Assembly (NCBI RefSeq): GCF_003697165.2
Contig: NZ_CP033092.2
Coordinates: forward strand, 1,488,001 to 1,552,000
Length of the DNA: 64,000 bases
Direction: 5' to 3'
DNA from: Escherichia coli DSM 30083 = JCM 1649 = ATCC 11775
GTDB taxonomy: Bacteria > Pseudomonadota > Gammaproteobacteria > Enterobacterales > Enterobacteriaceae
Below the pieces are notes generated by a model that saw only the letters and a program-made list of their open reading frames with translations, made no database searches and was not told the origin of the DNA. Each line of letters starts with the position of its first letter. Position 1 is the first letter of the stretch. Below, one piece after another: positions 9,222 through 17,957 of this stretch. A program made the position numbers and the translations under genes.

Positions 9222-10079
9222 TTAGCCCTGAAAACGGGCGCTGTACTCTCCCGGCGTCAGGCCAAACTGACGCCGGAAAACGCGACAAAAATAGTCGCTG
9301 TCCGGAAAACCGCAACGCTGTGCCACATCATGAATCGACAGATGATATTTCTGCAAAATCATCCTTGCCTTTGCCATTCGTACCCAGCGAACATACTCGA
9401 TAAAACGCATTGTTCCATGCTGAGCAAACAGTTTTGACAGATGATTGGGCGTGATATTAAAAAACTGAGCCACGCTCTCGCGGGTGAGCGGCTGGGCATA
9501 ATTATCCTGAACCCAGTTACAAATGCTGTGATAGAGAAAATCGCCGCGCGGCTGCGAATTGCCCGGCGGCATATTCACCACGTTACGGCAAAGATGCAGC
9601 AAACTTAACACCAGTGGCTGAATGATATTCTGCTCCAGCGGCGAACGGCTAAGATGGGTGAGGGCGGTAAGCATCGCTTCACCTTCGCCGCGTTGCAGGC
9701 TGGGAAGTTGGATCTGGCGAGCAGGATGTAACAACGACGTGGTGCGGCTATCGTAAAATGATAAGCCAAGCCAGGTCGGTGCGAACACCAGGCTTAACAG
9801 CATCACCGGTTTGTTGTTGACCGGTAAATTAGCCGCGCGTGCCGGAATAAACAGCATTTCTCCTTCCACCATACGTTGCTGCTTTGCTTCCAGCAGATTG
9901 CCGTATTCGCCGCGTAGCACGATATCCAGACGGGGAAAATCAATACATAAACTGCCCACTGGCAATGAGGCGGGGTGGCTGGCAAACCAGACGCGCCCAA
10001 GGAGTTGCGGGTTAAGCACCAGGCCGCTGAACAGATCGGCGAAAAATTGTTGATCGGCGGGCAAGCCTGGTGCTTTCAT
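9222..10079 (-). CDS. ypdC: AraC-family transcriptional regulator YpdC
   Basis: 285 aa. The C-terminal ~100 residues carry the double helix-turn-helix of AraC/XylS proteins (FNITPNHLSKLFAQHG for the first helix pair; the family signature ends in GFPDSDYFCRVFRRQFG). The N-terminal half is a probable effector-binding domain. It lies 12 bp downstream of ypdB on the same strand and probably shares its transcript. Target genes are not established; the neighbouring fry and ypdAB genes are candidates by position only. Confidence 0.9.
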   Translation of the reverse strand: MKAPGLPADQQFFADLFSGLVLNPQLLGRVWFASHPASLPVGSLCIDFPRLDIVLRGEYGNLLEAKQQRMVEGEMLFIPARAANLPVNNKPVMLLSLVFAPTWLGLSFYDSRTTSLLHPARQIQLPSLQRGEGEAMLTALTHLSRSPLEQNIIQPLVLSLLHLCRNVVNMPPGNSQPRGDFLYHSICNWVQDNYAQPLTRESVAQFFNITPNHLSKLFAQHGTMRFIEYVRWVRMAKARMILQKYHLSIHDVAQRCGFPDSDYFCRVFRRQFGLTPGEYSARFQG

Positions 10080-10091
10080 GAAAGTTCCCGA

Positions 10092-10829
10092 TTACAGATG
10101 CATTAACTGGCGGAATTCTTTAACTTTGCTACGGCTGACCGGCACTTCAAAATCCAGATCTTTCAGCCGCAGAATGTAGGTGTTATTAAACCACGGTTCG
10201 ATTTCGCGTATTTTGTTCAGATTGACACAAAATGAGCGATGGCAGCGGAAAAAATGCGACGGCGGCAGCTTGCTGCAAAACTCGGTAATGTTCATCGGCA
10301 TTACGTAGGATTCACGCCGCGTATAGACAAAGGTCATTTTCTCGTGCGCTTCGGCGTAATAGATATCGTTAATTGGCGTGACGATGATTCGCTCATCTTT
10401 CACCAGATTAATGGTGTCATTCTCACGCGTTACCGTCGCGGCAGGTGTCGTACTGCTGGTCTGCTGTTGTTGCCAGGCTGCTTCCAGTTTTTGCAGCATC
10501 CCGGTAATGCGTGACTCCTGATACGGTTTGAGAATGTAGTCAAACGCTTCCAGTTCAAATGCTTCCACCGCATGTTCTTTCCACGCGGTGATGAATACAA
10601 TAAACGGTTTATGGGCGAACTGGCTGATGTTTTGCGCCAGCAACACACCGTCCAGCGACGGAATATTGATATCCAGAAAAATGGCGTCGACGCGGTTATG
10701 CTGCAAAAACTTCAACACGTCCAGACCGTCGTCAAAGGTGCCGACAATCTCCATCTGGCTGTGCTCTTTAATTAGCCAGCTCAGTTCCTGTTGTGCCAGG
10801 AATTCGTCTTCAACAATGATGACTTTCAC
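10092..10829 (-). CDS. ypdB: Response regulator YpdB (PyrR), LytTR family
   Basis: 245 aa from a GTG start at 10829, which has GGAG eight bases upstream; a TTG 18 bases earlier would add six residues but is less convincing. An N-terminal receiver domain has acidic residues VEDEF and the phospho-acceptor Asp53 in FLDINIPSLDG. A C-terminal LytTR DNA-binding domain covers roughly residues 145-245 (ESYVMPMNITEF, FFRCHRSFCVNLNKI). With YpdA it forms the pyruvate-responsive system known to switch on the transporter gene yhjX. An extra Thr in the linker (SSTTPAATV) may be a strain difference from K-12. Confidence 0.94.
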   Translation of the reverse strand: MKVIIVEDEFLAQQELSWLIKEHSQMEIVGTFDDGLDVLKFLQHNRVDAIFLDINIPSLDGVLLAQNISQFAHKPFIVFITAWKEHAVEAFELEAFDYILKPYQESRITGMLQKLEAAWQQQQTSSTTPAATVTRENDTINLVKDERIIVTPINDIYYAEAHEKMTFVYTRRESYVMPMNITEFCSKLPPSHFFRCHRSFCVNLNKIREIEPWFNNTYILRLKDLDFEVPVSRSKVKEFRQLMHL

Positions 10830-10843
10830 AATATCACTCCGGC

Positions 10844-12541
10844 TCAAAGCAATAAGGTAGCCTGTGAGGCGACTGGGGTGCGTTGGTTAGGAATGTAAAA
10901 CGCAATTTCCGTTCCTGGTTCCAGGCGGCGGATATGCAGCCCCTCGCCATACAATAACTTCACGCGATGATGGACATTCAGCAGGCCAATTTTATTGCCC
11001 GGCATTTCGTTCGCTTCGACCCGCTCAATCACCTTTGGATCGATGCCGTGCCCGGTATCTCGCACCGCAATGCGTACCCGATTACCGCACTCTGCAACGC
11101 TGATGGTGACAACGCCTTTACCTTTGCAAGGCTGGATACCGTGGACAATGGCGTTTTCCACCAACGGCTGGATCAGCAGGCTGGGAATGCAGCAATTCAC
11201 CTCTTCATCAATATCATAGATAACCGTCAGCTTGTCGCCAAAGCGGGCCTGCTCAATGGCAATATAGTCTTTAATTTGATACAGCTCTTTTTTGATATCG
11301 ATTTGCTCATCGTCTTTTAATTCAATGTTATAGCGCAGATAGCGCGACAAATTAAAGATCAGCTGGCGAGCAGTATCCGGATTCAGACGGATTGACGATG
11401 AAATAGCGTTCAAAGCGTTAAACAGAAAATGGGGATTAATTTTGCTTTGCAGGGCGCGAAGCTCTGCCTTATTTGCCATTTCACGCAGCTGCTCAGCGCG
11501 CGAAACCTCCAGTTGCGTGGAGATGATTTGTGACAGACCGACCGCCATTTCCTGTAATGACGAGGTTATCTGATGCGCGTGGCAGTAGTAAATTTTCAGC
11601 GTTCCGGTCACAACGCCTTTCTCCCACAATGGGATCACCAGCATGGAATGAATCTCTGGTGTGCGGTGGGCTTCATCATTGTTTTTAATGATGATTTTTC
11701 CGTAATTCATCGCCTGTCGGGTAGTCGGGCTAATGAAGTCATCGCCATTCTGATAGTTGTGTTCACCCACGCCGACATAGGCCAGCACATGATCAGTATT
11801 AGTCATCGCCACCGCATCGGCGTGAATATCATCGCGAATAATTTCACAAACTTTGCGTAATGACTCGCTATTGACATGGCGAAACAGCGGTAGCGTTTTG
11901 TTGGCGATATCCAGCGCCAGCTTGGCCTGCCGCGCGGCGCTGGCCTCTTTTTCGCCCTCAACGCTTTGCACCAGCAGCACAATAAAGCCGATACAGACGC
12001 TACCGAGGATCATTGGAATCCCGATTTTAGAGACGATATCGATCCCCAATGCGGTAGTTGGTGCCCAGACAATCACCAGAATCATGGTCAACGTTTCACA
12101 CAACATGCCGCCGAGAATACCGACGCGCCAGCGCTGTGCTTTGGGGATTTTCAGGTTGATCCAGCCCGATATACAACCCGCCAGAATGCTGGTGATAAAG
12201 CAGGGGATCGCCGTTACGCCGCCGATGTCAATTAAATAACGGTGAATACCCGCAATCACGCCGGTAATGATGCCCACCCACGGGCCAAACAGAATTCCGC
12301 CTGACATCACCGCGATAATACGTACGTTCACCAGCGAGCCTTCTACGGGAACGCCGGACCAGGTGCTGAACAGGGCGAACAGCGAGAAAATGGCGGTAAC
12401 GGCGAGCAGCTCTTTCGGTGAGTGTGCCGACTTGTGCAACAGTTCGCGAAACAGGCGGATACGGATGAGAAAAAACAGGCAGATAAGCATTAACGCGGCC
12501 CGATCGAAGACCGCCAGCAGCATGTTGAATATTTCGTGCAC
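10844..12541 (-). CDS. ypdA: Sensor histidine kinase YpdA (PyrS), LytS family
   Basis: 565 aa starting with GTG at 12541. The first ~200 residues are a 5TMR-LYT membrane domain with about six hydrophobic segments. A GAF-like domain follows (around residues 220-350), then the LytS-type kinase with the H-box QSKINPHFLFNALNAISSS near residue 370 and an ATPase region (VENAIVHG, DTGHGIDP). It senses external pyruvate and phosphorylates YpdB, whose start is 15 bp away. The operon reads leftward, divergent from alaC. Confidence 0.94.
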   Translation of the reverse strand: MHEIFNMLLAVFDRAALMLICLFFLIRIRLFRELLHKSAHSPKELLAVTAIFSLFALFSTWSGVPVEGSLVNVRIIAVMSGGILFGPWVGIITGVIAGIHRYLIDIGGVTAIPCFITSILAGCISGWINLKIPKAQRWRVGILGGMLCETLTMILVIVWAPTTALGIDIVSKIGIPMILGSVCIGFIVLLVQSVEGEKEASAARQAKLALDIANKTLPLFRHVNSESLRKVCEIIRDDIHADAVAMTNTDHVLAYVGVGEHNYQNGDDFISPTTRQAMNYGKIIIKNNDEAHRTPEIHSMLVIPLWEKGVVTGTLKIYYCHAHQITSSLQEMAVGLSQIISTQLEVSRAEQLREMANKAELRALQSKINPHFLFNALNAISSSIRLNPDTARQLIFNLSRYLRYNIELKDDEQIDIKKELYQIKDYIAIEQARFGDKLTVIYDIDEEVNCCIPSLLIQPLVENAIVHGIQPCKGKGVVTISVAECGNRVRIAVRDTGHGIDPKVIERVEANEMPGNKIGLLNVHHRVKLLYGEGLHIRRLEPGTEIAFYIPNQRTPVASQATLLL

Positions 12542-12917
12542 GGGTGACTCTGAATAAGGATTAAACCTCTATGATAGGTAACCTGAAGGCTGATGACCAG
12601 CAGGCCGTTTTTGAGGAAAAACCACAATTTTAAAAGGGGATTGAAAGATAAATGGTGTATTAGCAATGCATCTCTTGATAATGCACATCTGGTTGGTAAA
12701 TTTATTGAAATTATAATGTTAATAAAATGAGTGGTAATTTTCTTGTTAGCGTAGATAAATTTCCTGTTTTTGAAGTGGAGTTCCTCATTTAAAGCCATTG
12801 ATAAAAATGTTCTAAAACGCTGGACAGACAGAAATTAATCAGGCTATTTTCAAAACAGCCACCATCGTGGCGACGTCGCTCGGACGGTCCGGGCGCTAAC
12901 GTTAATCTGAGGAAATT
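12542..12917. promoter_or_regulatory. Intergenic region between divergent ypdA and alaC
   Basis: 376 bp without a convincing gene. It must hold the ypdA promoter on the minus strand and the alaC promoter on the plus strand. The left two thirds are AT-rich. The last 60 bases before alaC are GC-rich, with a short inverted repeat CGGAC-G-GTCCG near 12883-12893 in the alaC leader. No clear operator could be assigned. Confidence 0.5.
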
Positions 12918-14156
12918 ATGGCTGACACTCGCCCTGAACGTCGCTTTACGCGTATTGATCGTCTCCCGCCCTACGTTTTTAACATTACCGCTGAACTGAA
13001 AATGGCTGCGCGTCGGCGCGGCGAAGATATTATCGATTTCAGTATGGGTAACCCGGACGGTGCGACTCCGCCGCATATCGTCGAAAAATTATGTACGGTG
13101 GCCCAGCGCCCGGACACGCATGGTTACTCCACTTCACGCGGCATTCCGCGGTTACGTCGCGCCATTTCCCGCTGGTATCAGGATCGCTACGACGTTGAAA
13201 TCGACCCGGAATCAGAAGCCATCGTCACTATTGGTTCGAAAGAGGGCCTGGCGCATCTGATGCTGGCGACACTGGATCACGGTGACACAGTGCTGGTGCC
13301 GAATCCAAGTTACCCCATTCATATTTACGGCGCGGTGATTGCCGGGGCGCAGGTACGCTCAGTGCCGCTGGTGGAAGGTGTCGATTTCTTCAACGAACTG
13401 GAACGCGCCATTCGCGAAAGTTATCCGAAACCGAAGATGATGATCCTCGGCTTCCCGTCGAACCCAACCGCGCAATGCGTGGAGCTGGAGTTCTTCGAAA
13501 AGGTTGTGGCGCTGGCGAAACGCTACGATGTGCTGGTGGTCCACGACCTGGCCTATGCGGACATCGTCTACGATGGCTGGAAAGCGCCGTCAATCATGCA
13601 GGTGCCAGGTGCACGCGACGTGGCGGTCGAGTTCTTTACGCTGTCGAAAAGCTACAACATGGCGGGCTGGCGTATCGGCTTTATGGTCGGTAACAAAACG
13701 CTGGTCAGCGCGTTGGCACGTATTAAAAGCTATCACGATTACGGCACCTTTACGCCGTTGCAGGTGGCGGCTATTGCGGCGCTGGAGGGCGATCAACAGT
13801 GCGTGCGCGATATTGCCGAACAGTACAAACGCCGCCGTGATGTGCTGGTGAAAGGGCTGCATGAAGCGGGCTGGATGGTCGAAATGCCGAAGGCTTCGAT
13901 GTATGTCTGGGCGAAAATCCCGGAACCGTATGCTGCCATGGGCTCGCTGGAATTTGCCAAGAAATTGCTTAACGAAGCGAAGGTCTGTGTCTCTCCAGGG
14001 ATTGGCTTTGGCGACTACGGCGATACGCATGTGCGCTTTGCACTGATTGAAAACCGCGACCGTATTCGTCAGGCGATTCGTGGGATTAAAGCGATGTTCC
14101 GTGCCGACGGTTTACTACCTGCCAGCAGCAAACATATTCACGAAAACGCGGAATAA
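12918..14156 (+). CDS. alaC: Glutamate-pyruvate aminotransferase AlaC
   Basis: 412 aa class I/II aminotransferase. The PLP-binding Lys244 lies in FFTLSKSYNMAGWRIGFM, the pyridine-ring Asp in VVHDLAYADI, and the carboxylate-binding Arg in DTHVRFALIENRDR. The enzyme makes alanine from pyruvate with glutamate. The ATG is preceded by GAGGAAATT. It is transcribed as a single gene ending in the terminator at 14176-14204. Confidence 0.95.
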   Translation: MADTRPERRFTRIDRLPPYVFNITAELKMAARRRGEDIIDFSMGNPDGATPPHIVEKLCTVAQRPDTHGYSTSRGIPRLRRAISRWYQDRYDVEIDPESEAIVTIGSKEGLAHLMLATLDHGDTVLVPNPSYPIHIYGAVIAGAQVRSVPLVEGVDFFNELERAIRESYPKPKMMILGFPSNPTAQCVELEFFEKVVALAKRYDVLVVHDLAYADIVYDGWKAPSIMQVPGARDVAVEFFTLSKSYNMAGWRIGFMVGNKTLVSALARIKSYHDYGTFTPLQVAAIAALEGDQQCVRDIAEQYKRRRDVLVKGLHEAGWMVEMPKASMYVWAKIPEPYAAMGSLEFAKKLLNEAKVCVSPGIGFGDYGDTHVRFALIENRDRIRQAIRGIKAMFRADGLLPASSKHIHENAE

Positions 14157-14175
14157 ACACCATCGCCAGAAATGC

Positions 14176-14204
14176 AAACAGGAGCCTGATGGCTCCTGTT
14201 TTTC
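14176..14204 (+). terminator. Rho-independent terminator of alaC
   Basis: Perfect 10-bp stem AACAGGAGCC/GGCTCCTGTT with a TGAT loop, followed by TTTT. It lies 20 bp after the alaC stop and also faces the convergent ypdK gene. Confidence 0.9.
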
Positions 14205-14220
14205 ATTGCACAGTTTGCTT

Positions 14221-14292
14221 TTAGATCATCAGGGCAAAAGTACCGGCCCAAACGATGACCATAAAAGAAATGCCCATAAAGAAATATTTCAC
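14221..14292 (-). CDS. ypdK: Small membrane peptide YpdK (23 aa)
   Basis: A 23-codon frame on the minus strand from a GTG at 14292, preceded by GGAGAG at a good distance. The product (MKYFFMGISFMVIVWAG then TFALMI) is almost one membrane-spanning helix. Sequence and position between alaC and lpxP match the experimentally detected K-12 peptide YpdK. Its role is unknown. Confidence 0.85.
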   Translation of the reverse strand: MKYFFMGISFMVIVWAGTFALMI

Positions 14293-14577
14293 TTTACATC
14301 TCTCCGCGTAACTACTGTTACGCCTGAATGACTTTATTACACCTGATACAGTGAGTTGACACCGGGCAAAACGACCTTAAACGTCCTGTATTTTACCGTG
14401 GGCATCATCCCAGAATTCTGAGCTAAACTGCTCGAGACGGCGCTAATGTACGCCTAAAACTGAAACGAGACAAGAGGCATTTTCTTATTTACTTTTAGTA
14501 ACTTACAGGTGTCTCATATCGGCGACAGTTTAATTTCTGACGGTAATAATTAGATATTCAGCGAAGGAAAAAACCTT

Positions 14578-14615
14578 AAGAAAAAAGCCATAAAAACCAT
14601 GAGGTTATTATGGCT
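14578..14615 (-). terminator. Terminator of lpxP
   Basis: On the minus strand AGCCATAA pairs with TTATGGCT, with an inner AACC/GGTT pair around a TCAT loop, followed by a run of T (the A run at 14581-14586 on the plus strand). It lies about 30 bp past the lpxP stop. The remaining bases between ypdK and lpxP (14293-14577) show nothing I can assign beyond the ypdK ribosome site and its probable promoter. Confidence 0.8.
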
Positions 14616-14647
14616 GATTTGAGGAGGGAAAGAGTGAGAGCCGTTTG

Positions 14648-15568
14648 TTAAATGTATAACGACGATTCACCCACCGGGCGCGTTTTAAAGCGACGGTGGA
14701 TCCAGAGGTACTGCTCCGGTGCGCGCATGATCTCTTTCTCGATAATCTTGTTCATATAGGCAGCGGCTTGATTTTCATCTGTCGGGTAGCCTTCCATCTC
14801 TGGGGTGATGTACAAACGATATCCGCTGTAATCCGCTTTTCTTACCATCGTTACGGTCAACATGGCTGCGCCAGAGAGACGAGAGAGGACATAGGTGCCA
14901 TTGGTTGTGGCGACATTTTCCACCGCAAAGAACGGCGCGAAGGAGCTGCCTTTACGACCATAATCCTGATCGGGAGCAAACCATACCGCTTCACCTTTCT
15001 TCAGTGCACTGACAATACCGCGCAGATTATTTCTGCCGATCATCGCTTTGTTAGAGCGCATGCGACCACGGGTCTGCACCCATTCCATCAGCTGATTATT
15101 ATGCGGGCGATAGGTGGCCATCATTGGTTGGCAAAGTCCCATCACCCGACCGCCCAGTTCCAGCGACATAAAATGGACGCCGACAACCATTACGCCGCGA
15201 TTTTGCATTTGTGCGCGTTTAAGGTTATCCAGCCCTTCCACATCAAACCATTTACGTACGCGACTGTCGGGCCAGAACCACGCCATGCCGGTTTCTACCA
15301 GCGCCATGCCGAGTGAACGAAAGTTTTCGGCAATCATCTTCTCGCGCTCTTTCGCAGAATGCTGCGGGAAACAAAGTTCCAGGTTTTTACGGGCGATAGA
15401 TTCACGACGTTTCAGGAATGGTCGCGCCATTGTGCCGATACGCGTGCCGAGAAAGCAGAGAACAGGATAAGGAAGCTGTACCCAAAGCCAGAGTACACCA
15501 AGCCCAAACCACGTGAGCCAGTAGCGAGGATGCAGAAACTCGCGGGAAAATTTGCATTTTGGAAACAT
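14648..15568 (-). CDS. lpxP: Lipid A palmitoleoyl acyltransferase LpxP (cold-induced)
   Basis: 306 aa counted from the ATG at 15568 (MFPKCKFSREF), which matches the known LpxP start; an upstream in-frame ATG at 15634 gives an unusual extension and is not used. The protein has one N-terminal membrane helix (WLTWFGLGVLWLWVQLPYP) and the acyltransferase motif VGVHFMSLELGG, of the form H-x4-D/E. LpxP replaces LpxL at low temperature and adds palmitoleate to Kdo2-lipid IVA at the inner membrane. The gene stands alone, with its own terminator. Confidence 0.95.
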   Translation of the reverse strand: MFPKCKFSREFLHPRYWLTWFGLGVLWLWVQLPYPVLCFLGTRIGTMARPFLKRRESIARKNLELCFPQHSAKEREKMIAENFRSLGMALVETGMAWFWPDSRVRKWFDVEGLDNLKRAQMQNRGVMVVGVHFMSLELGGRVMGLCQPMMATYRPHNNQLMEWVQTRGRMRSNKAMIGRNNLRGIVSALKKGEAVWFAPDQDYGRKGSSFAPFFAVENVATTNGTYVLSRLSGAAMLTVTMVRKADYSGYRLYITPEMEGYPTDENQAAAYMNKIIEKEIMRAPEQYLWIHRRFKTRPVGESSLYI

Positions 15569-15920
15569 AGTTACCTTCTGTAGATACGAATTGTTGTATC
15601 GCAGAAGATTCCATGTCGACAGCGGTACACTCAATTGATTAGGCCATCATGTACGACAATGGTTCCTGTAAAGAGTGTAAAGACTAGTCAGGACATAACC
15701 ACGAGGAGCATGAATGCGGTATCTGTACTTTATCACTCGCTGACTGCTTTCAGCTACTGATTATTAATCGTGCAAAGTAAAAAGTTTTCCGCACGCAATA
15801 GCGTTGCATTTAACTTGCTGTTTTCATTGATGCTTAGCAAAAATTGCCAGAGGTTAAGGATTGTCTTACTATTAAAGTGACTGAAGTTACAGGTTTTTTA
15901 GCGCGGCAGGAGGTTGAGCT
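15569..15920. promoter_or_regulatory. Intergenic region between divergent lpxP and yfdY
   Basis: 352 bp. It holds the lpxP promoter and long 5' leader on the minus strand and the yfdY promoter on the plus strand. On the plus strand a strong ribosome site GAGGAG precedes two overlapping tiny frames that start at 15710 (16 codons) and 15714 (9 codons). I cannot say whether these are translated. yfdY itself is preceded by a good AGGAGG site. Confidence 0.5.
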
Positions 15921-16163
15921 ATGATTTATTTATGGATGTTTCTCGCCCTGTGTATTGTCTGCGTAAGCGGATACATCGGTCAGGTACTGAACATGATATC
16001 GGCGGTCTCTTCTTTCTTCGGCATGGTGATCCTCGCTGCACTCATTTACTACTTCACCATGTGGTTAACTGGCGGTAATGAACTAGTGACGGGGATATTT
16101 ATGTTTCTTGCCCCGGCTTGTGGCTTGATGATTCGCTTTATGGTGGGGTATGGCAGGCGATAG
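15921..16163 (+). CDS. yfdY: Small inner-membrane protein YfdY (DUF2545)
   Basis: 80 aa with three hydrophobic segments (residues ~1-20, 28-50 and 55-75) and a short basic tail (GYGRR). Length and sequence match K-12 YfdY, DUF2545 family. The start ATG has AGGAGGTTGAGCT just upstream. Function is unknown. The gene faces ypdI. Confidence 0.9.
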   Translation: MIYLWMFLALCIVCVSGYIGQVLNMISAVSSFFGMVILAALIYYFTMWLTGGNELVTGIFMFLAPACGLMIRFMVGYGRR

Positions 16164-16184
16164 TGGGTCAGGATGGCTCATTTG

Positions 16185-16227
16185 GGCAGGTGTTCACATC
16201 AGCATCAGACATGATTGTTCACCTGCC
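16185..16227. terminator. Hairpin between convergent yfdY and ypdI
   Basis: GGCAGGTG at 16185 pairs perfectly with CACCTGCC at 16220 around a 27-base loop. It may serve as a bidirectional end for yfdY and ypdI, but no T run follows, so intrinsic termination is uncertain. Confidence 0.4.
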
Positions 16228-16239
16228 GTGTGACAGACG

Positions 16240-16515
16240 CTATCGCACAGGATGGATAAGATAATTCGCCTTTGTCGGAAAAGGGGGCGGAATTTCTTCT
16301 GTGAGGTTTAATGGTGGCGCATCTTCTCTCATTTTTAACAAAATCGCCTGTGATGGCTGAATTTTTGTAGAGTGAGTTGTCGTCATCGCTGACGTTTTTT
16401 CTGTCTCTTTATAGCTCGCCTCACTACCACCACCAGAAATAGAAAATGCAAAAACATTGCATGCCATAATAGAGACCAATAAAAATAAGCTAAAAAGCAT
16501 TAAGTTTACTTTCAT
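16240..16515 (-). CDS. ypdI: Putative lipoprotein YpdI
   Basis: 91 aa. The N-terminal signal peptide ends in a lipobox (VSIMAC, with Cys19), so it should be lipidated and exported. The rest is Ser/Thr/Pro-rich without a recognisable domain. It matches K-12 YpdI, which has been linked to colanic acid production. The promoter region is shared with divergent yfdX and contains two EvgA-like sites. Confidence 0.85.
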   Translation of the reverse strand: MKVNLMLFSLFLLVSIMACNVFAFSISGGGSEASYKETEKTSAMTTTHSTKIQPSQAILLKMREDAPPLNLTEEIPPPFPTKANYLIHPVR

Positions 16516-16657
16516 AGAAAGTTATCCTGAAAATGGTTCACTGAAAACCTACGACGTTATTGCTGTATTTACATATAATTAATCAGTATTTACATCGATA
16601 TAATAAATGACATCTCTTTTTGGTATATAAGAATAGTTCTCTGTGACAGGAAGCATA

Positions 16658-16676
16658 TTCCTACAACTGTAAGACT
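16658..16676. promoter_or_regulatory. EvgA-type binding site upstream of yfdX (distal)
   Basis: The sequence TTCCTACAACTGTAAGACT is an imperfect inverted repeat of the TTCyTACA-nn-TGTARGAA type found at EvgA targets. It lies about 135 bp before the yfdX start, in the ypdI-yfdX divergent region. Confidence 0.7.
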
Positions 16677-16698
16677 AAATGCCGCTTTGCGATAATAA

Positions 16699-16713
16699 CT
16701 ACAGTTGTAAGAT
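16699..16713. promoter_or_regulatory. EvgA-type binding site upstream of yfdX (proximal)
   Basis: CTACAGTTGTAAGAT repeats the core of the distal site about 38 bp closer to yfdX. One half (TGTAAGA) is intact and the other is shortened, so it is a weaker match. Confidence 0.55.
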
Positions 16714-16810
16714 AACCCTTTCAAAATGTCCGTTGCTCTCTGATTTCTCATTTCATGCTCACCCAATATGATGGCGGCGTTTTCTAAAACTGTTAAAGAA
16801 TGAGGTAAGT

Positions 16811-17446
16811 ATGAAACGTTTAATTATGGCTACGATGGTCACAGCAATTCTGGCATCTTCAACTGTATGGGCTGCTGATAATGCACCGGTAGCGGCACAA
16901 CAGCAAACTCAGCAAGTTCAGCAAACCCAGAAAACGGCAGCGGCAGCAGAGCGTATCTCTGAACAAGGTTTATATGCGATGCGTGACGTGCAGGTAGCGC
17001 GCCTGGCTCTGTTTCATGGCGATCCGGAAAAGGCAAAAGAACTGACCAATGAAGCTTCCGCTTTGCTGTCAGATGATAGTACCGAATGGGCAAAGTTCGC
17101 TAAGCCAGGTAAAAAGACCAACGTCAATGATGACCAATATATTGTCATTAATGCATCTGTCGGAATTTCTGAGAGTTATGTAGCAACCCCCGAAAAAGAA
17201 GCCGCGATAAAAATTGCCAACGAAAAAATGGCGAAAGGGGATAAAAAGGGTGCAATGGAAGAGCTTCGCCTGGCCGGTGTTGGTGTAATGGAAAACCAAT
17301 ATTTGATGCCGCTTAAACAGACTCGTAATGCACTTGCTGATGCGCAGAAACTGCTTGATAAAAAGCAATACTACGAGGCAAACCTGGCGCTTAAAGGTGC
17401 GGAAGATGGAATCATCGTTGATAGCGAAGCACTGTTTGTGAACTAA
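16811..17446 (+). CDS. yfdX: YfdX, periplasmic acid-stress protein under EvgA control
   Basis: 211 aa with a Sec signal peptide ([21 protein letters not shown], cleaved after A21). A Gln-rich linker and a helical YfdX domain follow, with conserved [20 protein letters not shown] and an EAALLS-like helix. It is a periplasmic protein strongly induced by EvgA and associated with acid and drug resistance. It heads the yfdX-frc-oxc-yfdV-yfdE set, but a long hairpin and a second EvgA site lie between it and frc. Confidence 0.92.
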
Positions 17447-17500
17447 ACCTGACAGGCAATATATTGAGGTAAAGGATTTAACTCCCTCCAGTCGACAATT

Positions 17501-17537
17501 TTTTATGACCACAATACGACAGGTTGTGGTCATAAAA
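17501..17537. terminator. Long perfect hairpin after yfdX
   Basis: A 14-bp perfect stem (TTTTATGACCACAA/TTGTGGTCATAAAA) with a 9-base loop lies 55 bp after the yfdX stop. It probably ends most yfdX transcripts or stabilises their 3' ends. The T content following it is weak. Confidence 0.65.
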
Positions 17538-17689
17538 TTATTTGGCGCTCGCGGTTCTATAAACTCGCATTTTATCTTCCTCAAAGTAAACCGCAATAAT
17601 CCCATATTATCACAAATCATTTGTTATGTTATATTTTATGGTACGCTTTAAATAGTGTAATCATAACCTTACTTGTAAATCACTGACAC

Positions 17690-17708
17690 TTCTTACAGTT
17701 GTAAGAAT
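17690..17708. promoter_or_regulatory. EvgA-type binding site upstream of frc
   Basis: TTCTTACAGTTGTAAGAAT is a near-perfect palindrome (TTCTTAC/GTAAGAA around a 4-base centre), the best match of the four such sites in this window. It lies about 250 bp before frc, in a 511-bp AT-rich gap (17447-17957) with no gene of its own, which implies a separate EvgA-driven promoter for frc-oxc-yfdV. Confidence 0.75.
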
Positions 17709-17957
17709 AACATCACAAATGTCGCGGCTCTCTCTGATTACCGCGAGCCAATATTTATTATATTCTTCTTTTCGTCCTCACTACTTACCATGCAGAAAGG
17801 AATTGGAAGTAGCGATGAAATGATTTTCAGCACTTGATACAGGAATTTAAAAATTTCGAGTGCAGCTACGACGATATTTTGCAGATTATTTATAGAGGCG
17901 TTATGCCTTAAATAAACGCTAAATTAACACATATTTAATTAACTAATAGGTATTGCT

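Noticed and set aside
10830..10847. TTG start that would lengthen YpdB by six residues
   Set aside because: The GTG at 10829 has the GGAG site at proper spacing and matches the known N-terminus MKVIIVEDEF.
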